This document shows, piece by piece, positions 10,151 to 22,502 of a stretch of DNA of 64,000 bases (positions are counted from its first letter, which is position 1; every line of letters begins with the position of its first letter). The position numbers and the translations under genes are program-made. The notes below the pieces were generated by a model. The model was not told where the DNA came from. It did no database searches and saw nothing but the letters and a program-made list of their open reading frames with translations. The DNA is from Incurvaria masculella (taxonomy: Eukaryota; Arthropoda; Insecta; Lepidoptera; Incurvariidae), in NCBI GenBank assembly GCA_946894095.1, contig OX335652.1, forward strand, positions 13,291,001 to 13,355,000, read 5' to 3'.

Positions 10151-10193
10151 GGTGTACACTTTTTGCTCGAGTGACTAACCCCTCGACTAGAAC

Positions 10194-12052
10194 TACATGC
10201 CAGGCCATTCCATGGAGCCTTTAAATAAAACAAAACATTTGACACAAGATTTCCCTTCGAGAGAATGGCGGCTTTTCAAATGTTACGATAACATCAACGG
10301 ATTCGAACGAGAATTTGAAGAAAGAGATTCAAATGTCTAAATATCTACGGCAACATTATCAATGTTGCAAGTGGTATCCTTTCCAGTGTTGCAAGTTCGT
10401 ATCAGTTCCAATATTACCAGTAGGTAGGTATCCGTTCCGATAAACCATGTATCGAGCCCGTCATTTCTAAACTAATGAAACCGTCCAGTTACTGACTGAC
10501 AGACAATGCACAGCCTTCACTGGCGAACCTAGAGATTGAACATTTGGACGGTATATTCTTTGAGTACCCTAGGGGTGCATTTAGGAGGGTTTTGCAAAGG
10601 AAGGTGGTAATATTATCATGGGGAATCTCTTTTTACTGCATGCGTTCTTTAACCATTAATCCGATTGCAATGAAACTTTTTTGAGTTGTGAGCACGCCTG
10701 CCAAGATTGCTAATCTCATTTATTTGGGCGCCGCGCCGGTCGGAACCGGGATTATTATTTACAGTGCTTATACCGTTAATTCTGTATTCATCCTGCCCGA
10801 GCAATATTCTCTACAAATACTCGCTGACGTAGTATTGTATGTAGATGAAGATATTCACTCCGAAACCGATTTCGTTAATGGCAAGCCGGGTACTGCTGAA
10901 ACCACACAGTTTCTAAACAAAGTAAATCGCAAGTCCTGACCTCGGAACTTGCAACATGTAAGATATGCGCAAAGCCATTACGAACACTGACTGATGTAAG
11001 TAGTTTTGAGCGCTGCGGCCACGGCGCGTCCGCGTCACTTCATTTCAGGGACAAACTTGAAGGAACTTTACGCTTACTGAAGACGGCGGGCGGCGACGAC
11101 GCCGCGACGGGGCGGCTATACGCGGTCGCGCAACTTACGCATGCGAGTTACATAGTCGAAAGCGGCAAAGTAGTTCCAACGGGGCGTAACTGCAATGTCG
11201 ATGGCTGCTACCACGGAATATGTTCTGTGGCTGTGACAGAGTACCTCGCAACTGGTGTAGCTATACGTCCAAGAAAGCGGGATTCGTCCCGCATTACAAG
11301 TACATACATACTTACATTAGGAAGCAAATGTTTTATTTTTATTTTTCGAATCTCCAAAATGAATTGGATTTTTTTTTGCCCCGAGTAAAACATTAAAGAG
11401 CATAAGATTAGTTGATTTGTCTCCAGAATCAGCTCTTGCTGAGTTTTTATATTGAACACCACAGAATGGACCTTTTTCGTACAAACGTAAATAGCTAAAT
11501 ATCCTGTTCCCAAACAAAGGAAGATAAGCTGCTAGGAAACATTGTTGAAAGGTTTTCGTAAGCGATTATCACTGTAAATATGTGTATGTACACTGTCTAT
11601 AAAACATCAAAAGTCGGACGGTCTAGCAACGGACGGAGATGGCAAAACGGATGGCGGTCATGTAACTCGGATAACTTTGCAGGAAATGTGCGAATGAGTT
11701 TATGGGCAGGTCCACAATAGATCGCACCATGCCCTCGAGCGAGGAAGCGGTGGCTGCGCCGGGAGGCGGCGCGGCGGAGGCGAGCTAATGAGATCACGTA
11801 CGCAATAGTATTTCGAAATGAGCGTACTCGTGAAGCAGCAATTACCTCTCCGAGCAGTCGGAGATACGGCGGCGCTCGTTACCGCCGATCCCGTCCGATA
11901 GCGACGTGACCATCTCTAGCCGTCTACGCAGCCGACTCCTCGTACCGTGACTCCGAGCGCACGGAACAAGATGGCGGGAGCGTCCCACAACGCAACGTCT
12001 CGTCTCGGAGACGAAACGCTCTCACGCGGTGCGCCGAGCGGAGTGAACGATG
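10194..12052. other. Unannotated mostly unique sequence
   Basis: No gene is recognised. An open frame from 10688 to 10939 begins with GTG and follows sequence typical of dispersed repeats (gcaatgaaacttttttgag), so I do not call it. GC-rich patches lie at 10990-11130 and 11740-12040. The latter contains several 'cg' clusters but no supported exon. Confidence 0.4.
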
Positions 12053-12601
12053 TAGACTAGGAGGTCGCGACAAAAATGGTAACGATAACGTAAATGGCTG
12101 AAACTGGGTTCACAGAATAAAGACCAACCCTCTGAAGCTAAATGTGTCAGTCTGCCTGTGCCAAGTGGTTGCGTTACGTAGATCAGGCGCCTGAAAAAGT
12201 AGTTATGGTAACAAAAAATATACATTATAAGGTAAATGGCTGCGAATAACAAAGTATGAAAGTATCAGTACATACTTGCTTAGCAATACCAAAACTGAAC
12301 AAATCTCTGTTTGCGTTTCGTAGTTATAGGCGATTTAGGTTACACATATAAATTTAGGTATATGTAAGTATTTAATTAAAAAACTAACTGGTTATTGTTG
12401 TTTAATTAATATGTATAAATTTTTCTAGACAGTTTATTCATCAGCAACATACCAAAATTTATTTTAGCCAATCTAGATAACGCAACCACTTGGTACAGTC
12501 AGACCGACATATTTAGCATCACAGGGTTGGTCTCTAACACGTGAACCCAGATTCAGCCATTTACCTTATCGTGCCCAAAAATGTCGTGACCTCCCGGAAT
12601 A
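12053..12601 (+). mobile_element. TA-flanked long-TIR MITE (family T), copy 1
   Basis: The element begins TAgactaggaggtcgcgac and ends gtcgtgacctcccggaaTA. The arms are about 140 bp of imperfect inverted repeat: taaatggctgaa, ggtt..caggataaagacc, aaccctctgaagctaaatgt and ccaagtggttgcgttacgta all recur inverted at the right. TA at both edges suggests a Tc1/mariner-type target. The interior is AT-rich and non-coding. Four more copies are at 32215, 42301, 51107 and 51690. Confidence 0.85.
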
Positions 12602-12933
12602 ATGCGTCACCGGGCCGCGAGGTCGCGTGGTTAAGGCTGCGTATGAAGCTAGACAAATTCCCGATTTCCCCCCCACCGCTCCGCTAGATGCCGAAGCAGC
12701 AGTGGCGCCGTAAACCTTAGGACAAAACTGAATTGATAGAGCGACACCTATACGCCGTCGCTGGAACTTCGTGAAAGTTGTATCGATCCCGCGGCAAGTC
12801 GTCAATGATCATACAACCAATCACAAGGCTCGAGATCACCCGCCATATTATTCATATTGCTGCTAGAAAACAGCCACCATTTCGTCGGCTCTCTACTTCA
12901 TGAAAGGATTTACTATTTTCACATTGATCGTCA

Positions 12934-13014
12934 GTAGCTGGTTGGTGTAGCGCGTGAGACGTCTTATCTACAGTTATCGTTCGGGGGGGTGTCAGTTCGA
13001 ACCCAGTAGGTTAC
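12934..13014 (+). ncRNA. tRNA-like sequence inside element A
   Basis: The stretch gtagctggttggtgtagcgc to taggttac has tRNA dimensions, an A-box-like tggtgtagcgcg and a B-box-like agttcgaaccc, followed soon by a long T run that could end Pol III transcription. Acceptor ends gtagctg and aggttac pair partly. This copy has a G-run insertion (cgggggggtgtc) compared with the cleaner 73-nt copy in element B at 40597-40669. It is probably a tRNA-derived remnant rather than a working tRNA gene. Confidence 0.5.
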
Positions 13015-13552
13015 AAATGTTTTTTTTTCTGTTTTTTTACTTTTTATTGTTAATGGTGTATAGTATACAATTATAGCGTGGGTTAGACTAAATTGACTTA
13101 CACATATAAAAAAATATTACATAATAATAGGTTTTGGTAAACGTTTTTACCTGAGAAACAATTTTAAAAAGTATAAGCGTCATTTGATACAATAAAAAGT
13201 AAAATAACACTTTTAAAAAGGATAAACGTGAGACGATGGAGAAATAATTTCCATACAACGAGCGCGCAAAAAATTACGCCACGCGACTTACAACATTATA
13301 TCGCCGTACATAGCGCCGTAGCGCAGTGATGAAAACGGAGAAAAATCAAATTTTTTGTCTCCCAAATTGATAGGTAAAATGATAACAATAAGAATTATTT
13401 TTCAATAAAACTGATGGTCGTTACGTCATTCTTCATTAGAAACACAGGCCAAATTCCTCCCGCGGCACAAGTGAAGTTAAATTTACTTTTTCGTACTAAG
13501 CAGGTACCTACGTCGCTTATTCCAAGGAATGTGACATGTAGTGTCGACACTT

Positions 13553-13885
13553 TTTAGGGTTCCGTACCCAAAGGGTGAAAACGGAACCCTATTACTAAGC
13601 CTCTGCTCTCCGTCCGTCCGTCCGTCCATCCGTCTGTCCGTCCGTCCGTCCGTCCGTCCGTCCGTCTGTCACAGGGCTCTATCTCATGAACCGTAATAGG
13701 TGGGCAGCTGAAATTTTCACAGAGTGTGTATTTATTTTGCCGCTATAACAACAAATAGGTAGATTAAAAAAATATATAAAAATTAAAGGGGGATTTAATT
13801 TCACGGAATTAAAAAACGTGATTTTTGGTGTTGATGGTACGGAACCCTTCGTGTGCGAGTCCGACTCGCACTTGGCCCGTTTTTA
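13553..13885 (+). mobile_element. Family L repeat, copy 2, nested in element A
   Basis: It runs from tttttagggttccgtaccca to gactcgcacttggcccgttt. It carries a (GTCC)n tract of about 60 bp at 13612-13670. The same insertion occupies the equivalent place in element B (39687-40078), where the tract is about twice as long. Confidence 0.9.
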
Positions 13886-14312
13886 TAGTTCAATTTGCTC
13901 TCCTGTGGTCGCCTGGTACGCAGTAACCTCTATTTAGCCGCTATTTGCCGCGGCAGCGAGTGCCGCGTTCTTTTGTCGTACCTACTGTGCGTTGTTATAG
14001 TTGGTTCTTTACTCGAAAAGGAACATCTTTTGTTCGACGTTGGCGACGTTGTCGTCGTCGATCGTCGTTGTTGATGTCGAAAACGGAACCCTATTACTGC
14101 GTGCAATTGTATTCGGTGCGGTGCGTACAATTGCATCGAGGTCGCGTATGCGCGCTCGTCGATTGTATCTCGAAAACATATTTGGTCATGACATGACATG
14201 TACAACACATGAAATTGAACTGAACCGTTCCTCCGAGAAATATTGGAGTTTCTTTTCGTCGTACCCACCCAAACTATTCAATGAAATAAACATTATTATT
14301 ATCACATTTTCT

Positions 14313-14597
14313 GGAAAAAAAAAAACCGGCCAAGTGGTATTCGGACTCGCACACGAAGGGTTCCGTACCATTGTACAAGTATTAACACAAAAATAACGTT
14401 TTTTGTGTTAAAAACCCCATTTAATTTTTATTATTATTTTATTTTAGCAATTTGTTGTTATAGCGGTAAAATAAATACACACTCCGTGAACATTTCAGCT
14501 GCCTACCTAAGGCCCTGTGACAGACGGACGGACGGACGGACAGCGGAGGCTTAGTAATAGGGTTTCGTTTTCACCCTTTGGGTACGGTACCCTAAAA
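14313..14597 (-). mobile_element. Family L repeat, copy 3, nested in element A
   Basis: Reverse orientation: aaaaaccggccaagtggtat at the left, then gacggacggacggacggaca, and gggtacggtaccctaaaaac at the right. The equivalent copy in element B is at 37855-38136, so insertion predates the split of A and B. Confidence 0.9.
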
Positions 14598-14664
14598 ACG
14601 AACCAACAAAACAAAACATATTATTTATGTTATTTATTCTTTTCACGGAGTTTTCCTTCTGTTC

Positions 14665-14990
14665 ATGTTATTAATTATTCTGTGCCACCGACAAAAACTA
14701 CAAAAATCCGCCCGCCGAGCTATCTGCCAAGGTCATGTGACTTGTCCTGTTGCGACCGCAATGGACGTACTTGTGGACGCACGTTCCATGTGGAGGCGGA
14801 TATTTGCGGCCGACCCAATGCTCGTAGTGTCCGCTAGGCTTGAGAAGGAGAATTTAGCACGAATACGTAATGACAGTCGTGGCACAACGGTATTGGTGTC
14901 GTATTTTTGCTGCGAAGTTCAGAACCACACAAATCTGAGTTCGGTTCCTGGAAACATCACTTTTTTTTATATTACAATAAATATATTTTT
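14665..14990 (+). other. Open frame shared with element B, no known domain
   Basis: About 100 codons stay open in both elements (here and 37474-37788, minus). The translations differ at one residue over most of the length and contain WRRIFAADPMLVVSARLEKE. A and B are nearly identical in DNA throughout, so this conservation is not evidence of coding. I do not recognise the peptide; it may be a captured gene scrap. Confidence 0.25.
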
Positions 14991-15659
14991 TATGATATTT
15001 TTATTTATTTATATCTTGCTAACCGAAAGTTACTAACTAGTGTCAAAAGTTTCGGCTTTAGACCTCAATAACATTTGATTGAGAATTTTACAGCGCCATC
15101 TATGGAGTTCAGCTAAATGCTCGTAGGTGTTTGGTTCGGAACTGTGTTCCAGCTAGAGTTGCGATTTCGAAACCGCCGCCACGCGCCGCGTCCCGCGCCG
15201 ATGCGGAGAGGCGTGCGCCCGCTTCGAAGCATCGCAGCGGACTGAGGTTACCGAAATGGCGATAGATAGTCGCCAAGAGAACGAAAGGGAAAGGGATACT
15301 TTACGGTGCTCAGAAATTTTGTCGTAAGTCCAAAATTCATTTTTTTGATGCTTTGAATGAAAAATTTTATCCAAATGCAACAATAATCATTCAAAAATTT
15401 GAAAATCATGATGCAAATATAATGTGAGATTACTAGCAAAAAATCGACCTATTTTCGCGATTTTTTTCTATCGGGCCAATGTTATGCTATTGGAACAATA
15501 ATCATTCAGATTAAGCGGATATAAGTCAAGTTTCATGTAACGCAATTTTAGCACGATTAGTTCAATGTTCTCTGAGAAATTAAGACAAAGCTAAGTGCGA
15601 TTTAGCGTCATGCGGAGCCTTAACGATGAGCGTTTATATCAAAAAGGAAGATGTGCCAT

Positions 15660-15837
15660 CTATGGCGCGCCTACAATGAGACCCGCTGTCGCCTATCTAA
15701 CTTGTTTAGGTTGGGTTGGTAGTTTCAAGCCACACACAAACATACGTTTTGCAGCGATTATGGTTGTGGGAACTGACTTGGCTAGCACATTCGCGCGCAC
15801 GTTGGGTTGTGCGGCGCTCGAAGCGCGGCATACTTCC
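15660..15837. repeat. Low-copy repeat block beside element A
   Basis: The stretch gcgcctacaatgagacccgc then tgtcgcctatctaac resembles 5086-5125 and 63540-63580, and gtgggaactgacttggc recurs near 5930. It overlaps an open frame at 15595-15894 that I reject as coding. Confidence 0.4.
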
Positions 15838-16110
15838 CATATTTTTATTTTATGGAACCTGACATGTATGGCTAATACCACACACATACAGTAATTTCCG
15901 AAGGAATTAGGTGCCCTGCCAGGACTTTCCCTTTATCAGCACGGCTTACACCGAGCTGAATGGAAAATTTTCATTCATTGCAGTGGTACCAACCCGCCTA
16001 CCCACCTAGTAGGAGAAGAGAACCTATAGTTTTACATGGTTCCGAACCATGGAACAGCTCGCATGCTACACCACGAGCAGTTAGGGTCAATATCCACGTC
16101 TTGATGAGTT
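15838..16110 (-). mobile_element. SINE, minus strand, with shared tail module
   Basis: Read on the minus strand, the body contains the tail module found in the other SINEs here: gtaccactgcaatgaatg-type sequence, then agctcggtgtaagccgtgct, aaagtcctggcagggcacct and aattccttcggaaatta, ending in an A/T-rich tail. The head end at 16050-16110 (gaaccatggaacagctcg) is degraded and has no clear B box. Confidence 0.6.
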
Positions 16111-16194
16111 GAACCAAGAACATATAAAAAAAATGTTGATATGAACATATGGCGGCGAACGGGTAACTTGCTCACTGACCGGGCAAACTGCTTC

Positions 16195-16437
16195 TTTTTT
16201 AGGGTTCTGTACCTAAAGGACTCCTATTCCGGATCCCTATTACTAAGCCTCCGCTGTCCGTCCGTCCTACCGTCTGTCACAGGGCTGTATCTCATCAACC
16301 GTAATAGGTAGGCAGCTGAAATGAGTGTGTATTTATTTTGCCACTATAACAACAAATAGGTACAACAAAAAAATATTAAAAATTAAAGTGGGGCCCCATA
16401 GAAAAAGACGTTACTTTCACACTTGGCCGGTTTTTTT
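16195..16437 (+). mobile_element. Family L repeat, copy 4, with internal deletion
   Basis: It starts ttttttagggttctgtacct and ends cacacttggccggttttttt. The usual ggtacggaacccttcgtgtg block just before the right foldback is missing, so this copy has lost about 40 bp. Confidence 0.85.
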
Positions 16438-16899
16438 ATTATCTTCTGTGGTTGGTCCTTTTCATGGCCGGAATAAAAATAACAGCAATATACAAAGTGC
16501 GCGATGATTAAAAGTTCCTCTTAAAATATAATTGCAACTCTTTTATTTCCTAGGTGTGCTTTAGGCCGAAACAAAACGCAATTTTCGCTACCATGGTCGC
16601 TCAATGTCGCCGTACAGTCACCGTAGAACGAGTCAATCGGTCTGGTTCATACCGACTTCACGGAAAACCACGAACCCGTTTTCCTCTCATCTGGTTTTTA
16701 CGACATCGATTCCAGTTAATAAGCAAGTGAGGGAAAGGAGAGGAAAAGACTAAAATTCAAGCGATTTCATTTCGCCACACTCGATTCACTGGATTGCCGT
16801 GAAATGTTCCATTATAATAGGAATGTTGGTGCGATGCCTGATTAGAAACATTGAATAGGGTGAATAGGGTGAGGTGGTTCAGAACCACCTCAAATATAT
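16438..16899. other. Unannotated unique sequence
   Basis: No gene or repeat is recognised. Short overlapping open frames on both strands near 16757-17060 have no domain. Confidence 0.4.
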
Positions 16900-17200
16900 G
16901 TAAGTTGTCATCACTGAAGAGAAAGGAAGGAGAAGTGACATGCGGCCGATATGGTGTCTCCGCTATATGGTCAAAACGACCATATAAATGTTTCGGAATC
17001 CGGCGGCTCGTCGAATTCCACACAATCGAAACATCGCCACCACGCGCCAATGTGCTCTAAAATAGCGTTCGTCAAGTCAGTTTCCATCCACACAAACCCT
17101 CCAATACGTCTGCGACTATGTTTGCATGTGGCATGTACGTTTATGTTGGATTGGTAGTTGAAAATTGAAGAAAGCAGGTCTCACAGCGGGCTCGCTCGAG
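16900..17200 (+). repeat. Low-copy dispersed repeat (family P), copy 1
   Basis: Order of blocks: agagaaaggaaggagaagtg, gtgtctccgctatatgg, cggaatccggcggctcgtcg, cgtcaagtcag, agcaggtctcacagcggg. The same order occurs at 33225-33470 with moderate divergence. No inverted ends are seen. Confidence 0.55.
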
Positions 17201-20200
17201 TCTATCTATTTTATCGAGTTTATCTATGGTAGTCATCCTTATGCAATAACACTCGGATTTCCAACAAAGTATGGCGATCTAACTTTACGGGATGAACATG
17301 TATTGCTCATGTTTTCAATAAAATATACTGTTGACCGTCTTTGACAACAAACAAATACAAACACAGCAAAGTCTGTTCTATCTAGTAACTTCTCTTTGTA
17401 AATGTGTGGACCCGGTAGAAATGCTTACAAATCCTCGCGTTGTCTTTCCACACATATTCTTTAGAATTCTCTAAGGGACGTGTCCGACAGCAAAAATCTG
17501 ATTCATGATTAATGGTCATGATTAATATGACGAGTTTCATGCGTCAAAATAACCGGGAATTTGTTAAGTATGATGCAATTTAAACCGGATACAGTAATAA
17601 TACACAGAGCATGCACCATAGAATTGCGAGTGGCGACCTGTAATAAAACGTTAACAATTGCTAAATATCATAAGGCGATAATTACGTGCATGAGTTTAAT
17701 GGCATAGTTTAAAAAAAGGCTAATCCTCTTTTGGAACTAGCATGCAAAAATGCAAAATGTTGCTTGAGTGACCCAGTTCGTAGGTTTGTTTTTAAAACGC
17801 ATTATTTTGCATTTACACACCTATGAACGTACATTGGCACAATCTAAAGTCACGGACAAAACACGTGAATATGGCATGAGATTATTTTACTTATCAGAAA
17901 ACGAACCTATCGTGAAAACTAACTAGGCATAACACAACAATTCCACGTGGAGGTCGTACAATCAGGAACTTGGGTTCGAACCATTCCATGTTCCGAACTA
18001 GCGATTGGTTATTCCGAGTTCCTAAGCGCGTTCTCGGAATGGGGTGGACTCCGATGCTATTATTAAATCTTTCTAACATTTCTCATGTTTCCCTACTCCT
18101 TACCAAAAACATTCATTACGATTACGTCTTAGAACCATTCCGAAGTGGGCTTAAGGCCATTCCTGGGGGATACTTAACATCATTCCGGAGCTCTTTGGAG
18201 CTGATACGGCGCCTATTTTTTCAGTCAAGCGGTTTTTGGCTTATTTGGGGGCCGAAATTTCAACCGAGGTGGCCCCCTTTTTTTTGGAGGTGAAGGCTAT
18301 AGCAAACCCATTCCGGACAGTCAAATTATAACCATTACGGATATTCCCGAAGTACCGTAGACGGGTTCTTCATTTCCATTGAACTCTATATTCTTAAGGT
18401 CATATTGTGGAGTAGGAATGGGAATAAATTCCTCTTGGGATCCGGGATGACTCATCGCTAGCCCGAAACACTTAATCTAGATAGACTAGAGTGGAGTGTA
18501 CAAAGCTATGGTCGTCTAATCACTAGACGACGATAACCTTTTACCTCAGATTTCCAGCAGTAGTAGTTTTCAGGTTTCCAGTAATGAGTGATTCAAATTG
18601 AGATTAAAAGTAACAAGATTTGCGGTATTTCTCTAGGCCTACTACAAATATATTATGTAGTTTAAAAGTCAGTCCATCCTACAGACAAGAATCGATTGAA
18701 CCAGCAACAGACTGATCCGATATCCGATCAAAAGATACCTCAGCGCTGCTAGCGATTAATAGCACGATGGGACACGCATGTGAAAAACACCACGAGGTTC
18801 GGCTATTTCAACCTGAAAGTGGGGTGTACGAGGTGTACGCCCCTTGCGGATACATGAAAGTTTAATTGCAGGAAAAATGTGACGGTGAGATGGTGTCTCA
18901 CCAAGCGGTCGAGGCGCCGCGGGTGGGGGTAGGGTTACCACCTGTTCGGATTTTTCCGGACATGAAATTCCGGCCCTTCCGTCGGACATTGACCGGTTTT
19001 TAATTTCTTCCGATTTTCGCCTTGAAATCTTAATTTTTACTCCTAACTTTGTCGGGCAGCTATATCCTTCCGTTTTGGGACAAGCGCTATTTTTAGGACA
19101 GCTGACTTATACTTTGTGTCATGCAGTTCACCAATCCTATAATATTTGGGAATATTGACTCCAAGATTGGGGTTTCTCTCAGCTGACCTATTTTTGGTCA
19201 TTGCATGAAAGCCTCTTCTTCGGGAAATCAGGCTTTTTCAACGAAATGCGCTGACTTTTTTTTAATGTCGTCTTTTTTTTTTAAATGGTAACCCTAGGAC
19301 AGGTTGGCGCGTGACGGCGCGGCGGAGGCAGCGGAGGACGGCAGGGGCGAGTCCGCTTGACGTGTCCGGAGGTTTTCGGGCGCCAGCAACACGAAAGAGG
19401 CGTGCCCCTGCGCCGCCCACAAGCCACCCTGCACCACCCCCCAAAGGTTTCTCGCCGCTTTCAATAATAAAAAAATCGAACACCTCACGCGCACCGGTAT
19501 TGGTTAACATAATAAATTAAACAATTCTTGTCTTCGAGGATCTCGATAGAAGATCTTTGAGTTCGCAAGCGTGCAGGTTCTGCGATTTTAATTTATGTTT
19601 TAATTAAACGCATGCGAACAAAAGCATTATTTAACGCTTATTTCTGTAAAAATATATAGTCAATCTACAAAAAATAGCAAAAAAAAAAGAAAACAGCAGT
19701 TATTATAATTTACATTTGTGGTTCCTTGGCAACGGGCATATAGGAATAGTTCAATATTTAAATATTTGATCACGTGAAGCCCTTGGGTTCCACTCCTGAA
19801 ACGTAAGTTTCGGCCGTAAAGTAATATGGGTTGATGAGTCTATGACAGTAAGGGTCGCATCCGCGAAACGTGCGATAAGGAACTAAGATCCAATATTAAT
19901 TTTAGTAGAATGATACAATTGCTGCGTACCGCTTTCCAACAGTTCCCACCAGCAAATAAATAATGCACGTACACTGATAATATCTACATTGACATTTCAG
20001 TTTGTAAGGTCGCTCGGGTAAATATTGAAAGCTACAAATATTTTATTTGAAGAGCGGCAGTTGTTTTTCGTTCGGCGCACGGCGAGCGTTGTCAATATGT
20101 CGCGTGTAAACAATGGCCAAGTCACCGCTTTATCGCAAAGGAAAAGTCTCGCAGCGGTAGGGTGACGTCACGACGCGAGTCGGGGGTTACACAATCGGAC

Positions 20201-21669
20201 CGAGGTTGCCGTATCGGCGGCGAACGCGGCGGGCATGTAATAAAAGAGCACGACGTGAACTTGACACTGGGCCCGAAGGTGGAGCGATAAGATAGCGAAC
20301 AGCTGGACCAACGATCGAGGTTTTTGGTCAAAAACATACATACCTTCACGCCGCTTTTCCGGAGGTGTAGGCAGAGATGATATAGCGCCATACGGTACGA
20401 TCGCGGCACACCTTTCGCTTCGTCTACAGACATACATCTTTTCATGCATGCTCTACGATTACGGGTGCTACGTAACGGAGAATTACATCGATTTGGTCGT
20501 GGTACGTTCTTCTAGGCCGCCCGGGCACGACACATCCGCTCAATTCTGATCTGTAAATTTGTTTCGTCATCCATTCGTTCCATGTGTCCAAATCATCTTA
20601 GCACTCCTTTCTCGATTCAAAACGGTTCAAAAATCAAAACCGATTTTCTCTGTCTGCGCGAATAAGCTAAAGTTGAAAAACCTTATCTTTCCCAGATAGA
20701 TGCAGGTCGGCCCACATAAACTTCCACCCGGCTCGGCATTTTACATAATTTATTTGGTGCGTACGTTACTTCAGTCGCCCGAAACGTCAACGCGACACGT
20801 GAAATGGAAACTACACGCGTTCTGTGTTTTGCAGGGAAGTAAATTATGTTGCGTCATCTATAAAACATTGTAGACGACATTTTGCCACTAAACATTGATA
20901 ATATGCTGCTTTAATATGTATAATATGCATATGCTGCGATAATATGCCGACGCCTGAATATTCTGCTCATACTTAGTGAGACCAGACTACGAAAAAGAGT
21001 TCACGTCGGGTGTAAATCGAACAAGACGGCACTTGTGAAGGAATGAAACAAGCAGAGTAAGCAAATAGATAGACACAGAGAAGATAAAAAAACTGACCAG
21101 ATTGTCTGCGCCGGCAGCACAACGGCAACAGACTGATCAGTCTAAATAGAGATCGAGAAATGAACAGACAACCTAAACCAACTAGGCATTTAATTTTTCT
21201 GTGACTAGGCACCTACGTAGAATCAACTGAAAAATTTGGACGTCGAGCAATATCTCTGGTACAGAGTATGAAATAGACGAACTTGCTTAGTTCAAATAAG
21301 CAAACAAAGCAAAAAGCAATTTCGACAAAATAAAAAACTGACAAGAGATGTGTGGGTCAAAAGCGGTGCCACGCCCTGTAGATATGCATGTCAAAGTAGA
21401 TACTTAGCATAATCTATTCTTTATTGATGATCTGTGACAGATGGAACGAAAAAGTTGTAGCGAAAGTCTGAGACGAACGTTACACATAACGTGGAAGTAA
21501 AGTATACAGCTCTTCTGGAACGCCTTTAGTCAGCAAAGAGTGGAAGATTTAATGTTATAAAAACAACTTGTAGCAGCCACTAAACCACTTAATTATTTTC
21601 GCAGCTTTTGCTAGGTAATGAACTTTTTTACGGTACTGGACGCGGATACTAAAACCACAATTGTCATGA
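17201..21669. other. Long unannotated stretch
   Basis: No gene is recognised in 4.5 kb. Notable parts: 17980-18460 is dense in ATTCC-containing words without a fixed period; 18250-18280 holds a short foldback (gggggcc / ggccccc); 19310-19440 is GC-rich; 20385-20455 resembles 4092-4165. Open frames up to 107 codons lie here, but none shows a domain, and those around 20122-20449 occur in overlapping frames, as expected by chance. Confidence 0.4.
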
Positions 21670-21915
21670 TATCATAGTCGAACACACCACCACATTGGAA
21701 CTAGTTGCAATGCCAGGACCTACAGGCTAAACTGAATTGGATGGAAAACCGACCATTTTCAATGCCATTTTTTATTCTATGCAAAATGTACTTATCCAAC
21801 TCTTAAAGAGAACTGGTGCATGAACGGGGCGGGGATTTGAACCCATGGCCTCTACAGCTACGAAGCTGACTTCTCTCGTAACCGCCACAATACGAGTTGG
21901 ACAACACGTGACGTC
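21670..21915 (-). mobile_element. tRNA-headed SINE, minus strand
   Basis: On the minus strand the head contains gtggcggttacgagag (A-box region) and gggttcaaatcc (B box, plus coordinates 21832-21843). It is followed by gccccgttcatgcaccagtt and gttggataagtacatttt, the same leader as in the SINE at 61650. The tail fades near 21670 (ggtcctggcattgcaact). Confidence 0.7.
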
Positions 21916-22350
21916 TCGCCTGCCCGCCGCACGAAGAAAGGACACAGCGGTCGACGTTTTATTATCGTCGCTATCAACCTGATATAAGAACGCTCGTTCC
22001 GTTGGAGATATAAAAGAAATGGTGATACGGGGACGTACTTTTATTTTGGCGGATAGATAATCCCGACACAATAACATCATACGGCGGGTTGCATTGAAGG
22101 TCGAATGAATGTTTTTCATTTGTATCTCTACGTTACTAATAAAGAGGAAAACAGGGCGTGATTTCGAATTAGATTTTACTACAAATGCAGAATAATTGAC
22201 CCAGCGAAGAGCGAAGCTCGAACGGAGCGTTTCCGTTTCAGATTGGGCAAAAATACTTTTCGTATGTCCGACTGTTCTCCTCTACAGGTCGCATTTCACA
22301 ACTGATTCTCGTGAAACTTAGAAATTTCGTGGAGGTTCGATAATTATATA

Positions 22351-22502
22351 TTTTTGTTGTAATAGCGGCAAAATAAATAGTACACACTTTGTGAAAATTT
22401 CAGATTCATGAGATACAGCACTGTGACATACGGACGGACGGACAGCGGAGGCTTAGTAATAGGGTTACGTTGGCACCCTTTGGGTACGGAACTCTAAAAA
22501 AC
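22351..22502 (-). mobile_element. Family L repeat, copy 5, truncated
   Basis: Only the part from ttgttgtaatagcggcaaaa to gggtacggaactctaaaaaa remains, in reverse orientation. The right-end foldback is absent. Confidence 0.85.

Larger units (their letters stand above)
7693..10193. mobile_element. Composite element: decamer array bounded by inverted repeats, with nested insertions
   Basis: The left edge ctagaaccgaggggtcactc (7694-7713) is the imperfect inverse of the right edge gagtgactaacccctcgact (10169-10188). Just inside both edges lies ggaatctggtgtaca, in direct orientation (7721 and 10144). The interior is a degenerate 10-bp tandem array in two blocks (7721-8160 and 9771-10150). The arrays are separated by two copies of a TIR element and one TTTAGGGTTCCG repeat. 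I read this as one host array or element interrupted later by insertions. Confidence 0.55.
12631..15623 (+). mobile_element. TTAA-flanked element A (3.0 kb, non-autonomous)
   Basis: The termini are TTAAggctgcgtatgaagct on the left (12631) and gcgtcatgcggagccTTAA on the right (ending 15623), giving inverted ends GGCTSCGTATGAMGCTA inside TTAA. TTAA duplications are characteristic of piggyBac-type transposition, but no transposase frame is present. From the left it holds a segment with a C-run (12669), a tRNA-like sequence, two nested family L repeats in opposite orientation, a conserved non-coding block (14640-15060) and a GC-rich block (15165-15245). It is near identical to element B at 36790-40978, which is inverted. 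A lacks the 100-bp satellite of B, with a clean junction near 14170 (gtatctcgaaaacatatttg). Confidence 0.75.

Noticed and set aside
10688..10939. 83-codon frame beginning with GTG
   Set aside because: It has no ATG, no domain and a dispersed-repeat-like leader, so it is probably non-coding.
17980..18460. Recurrent ATTCC words as a second tandem array
   Set aside because: The words are frequent but show no fixed spacing, unlike the decamer array.
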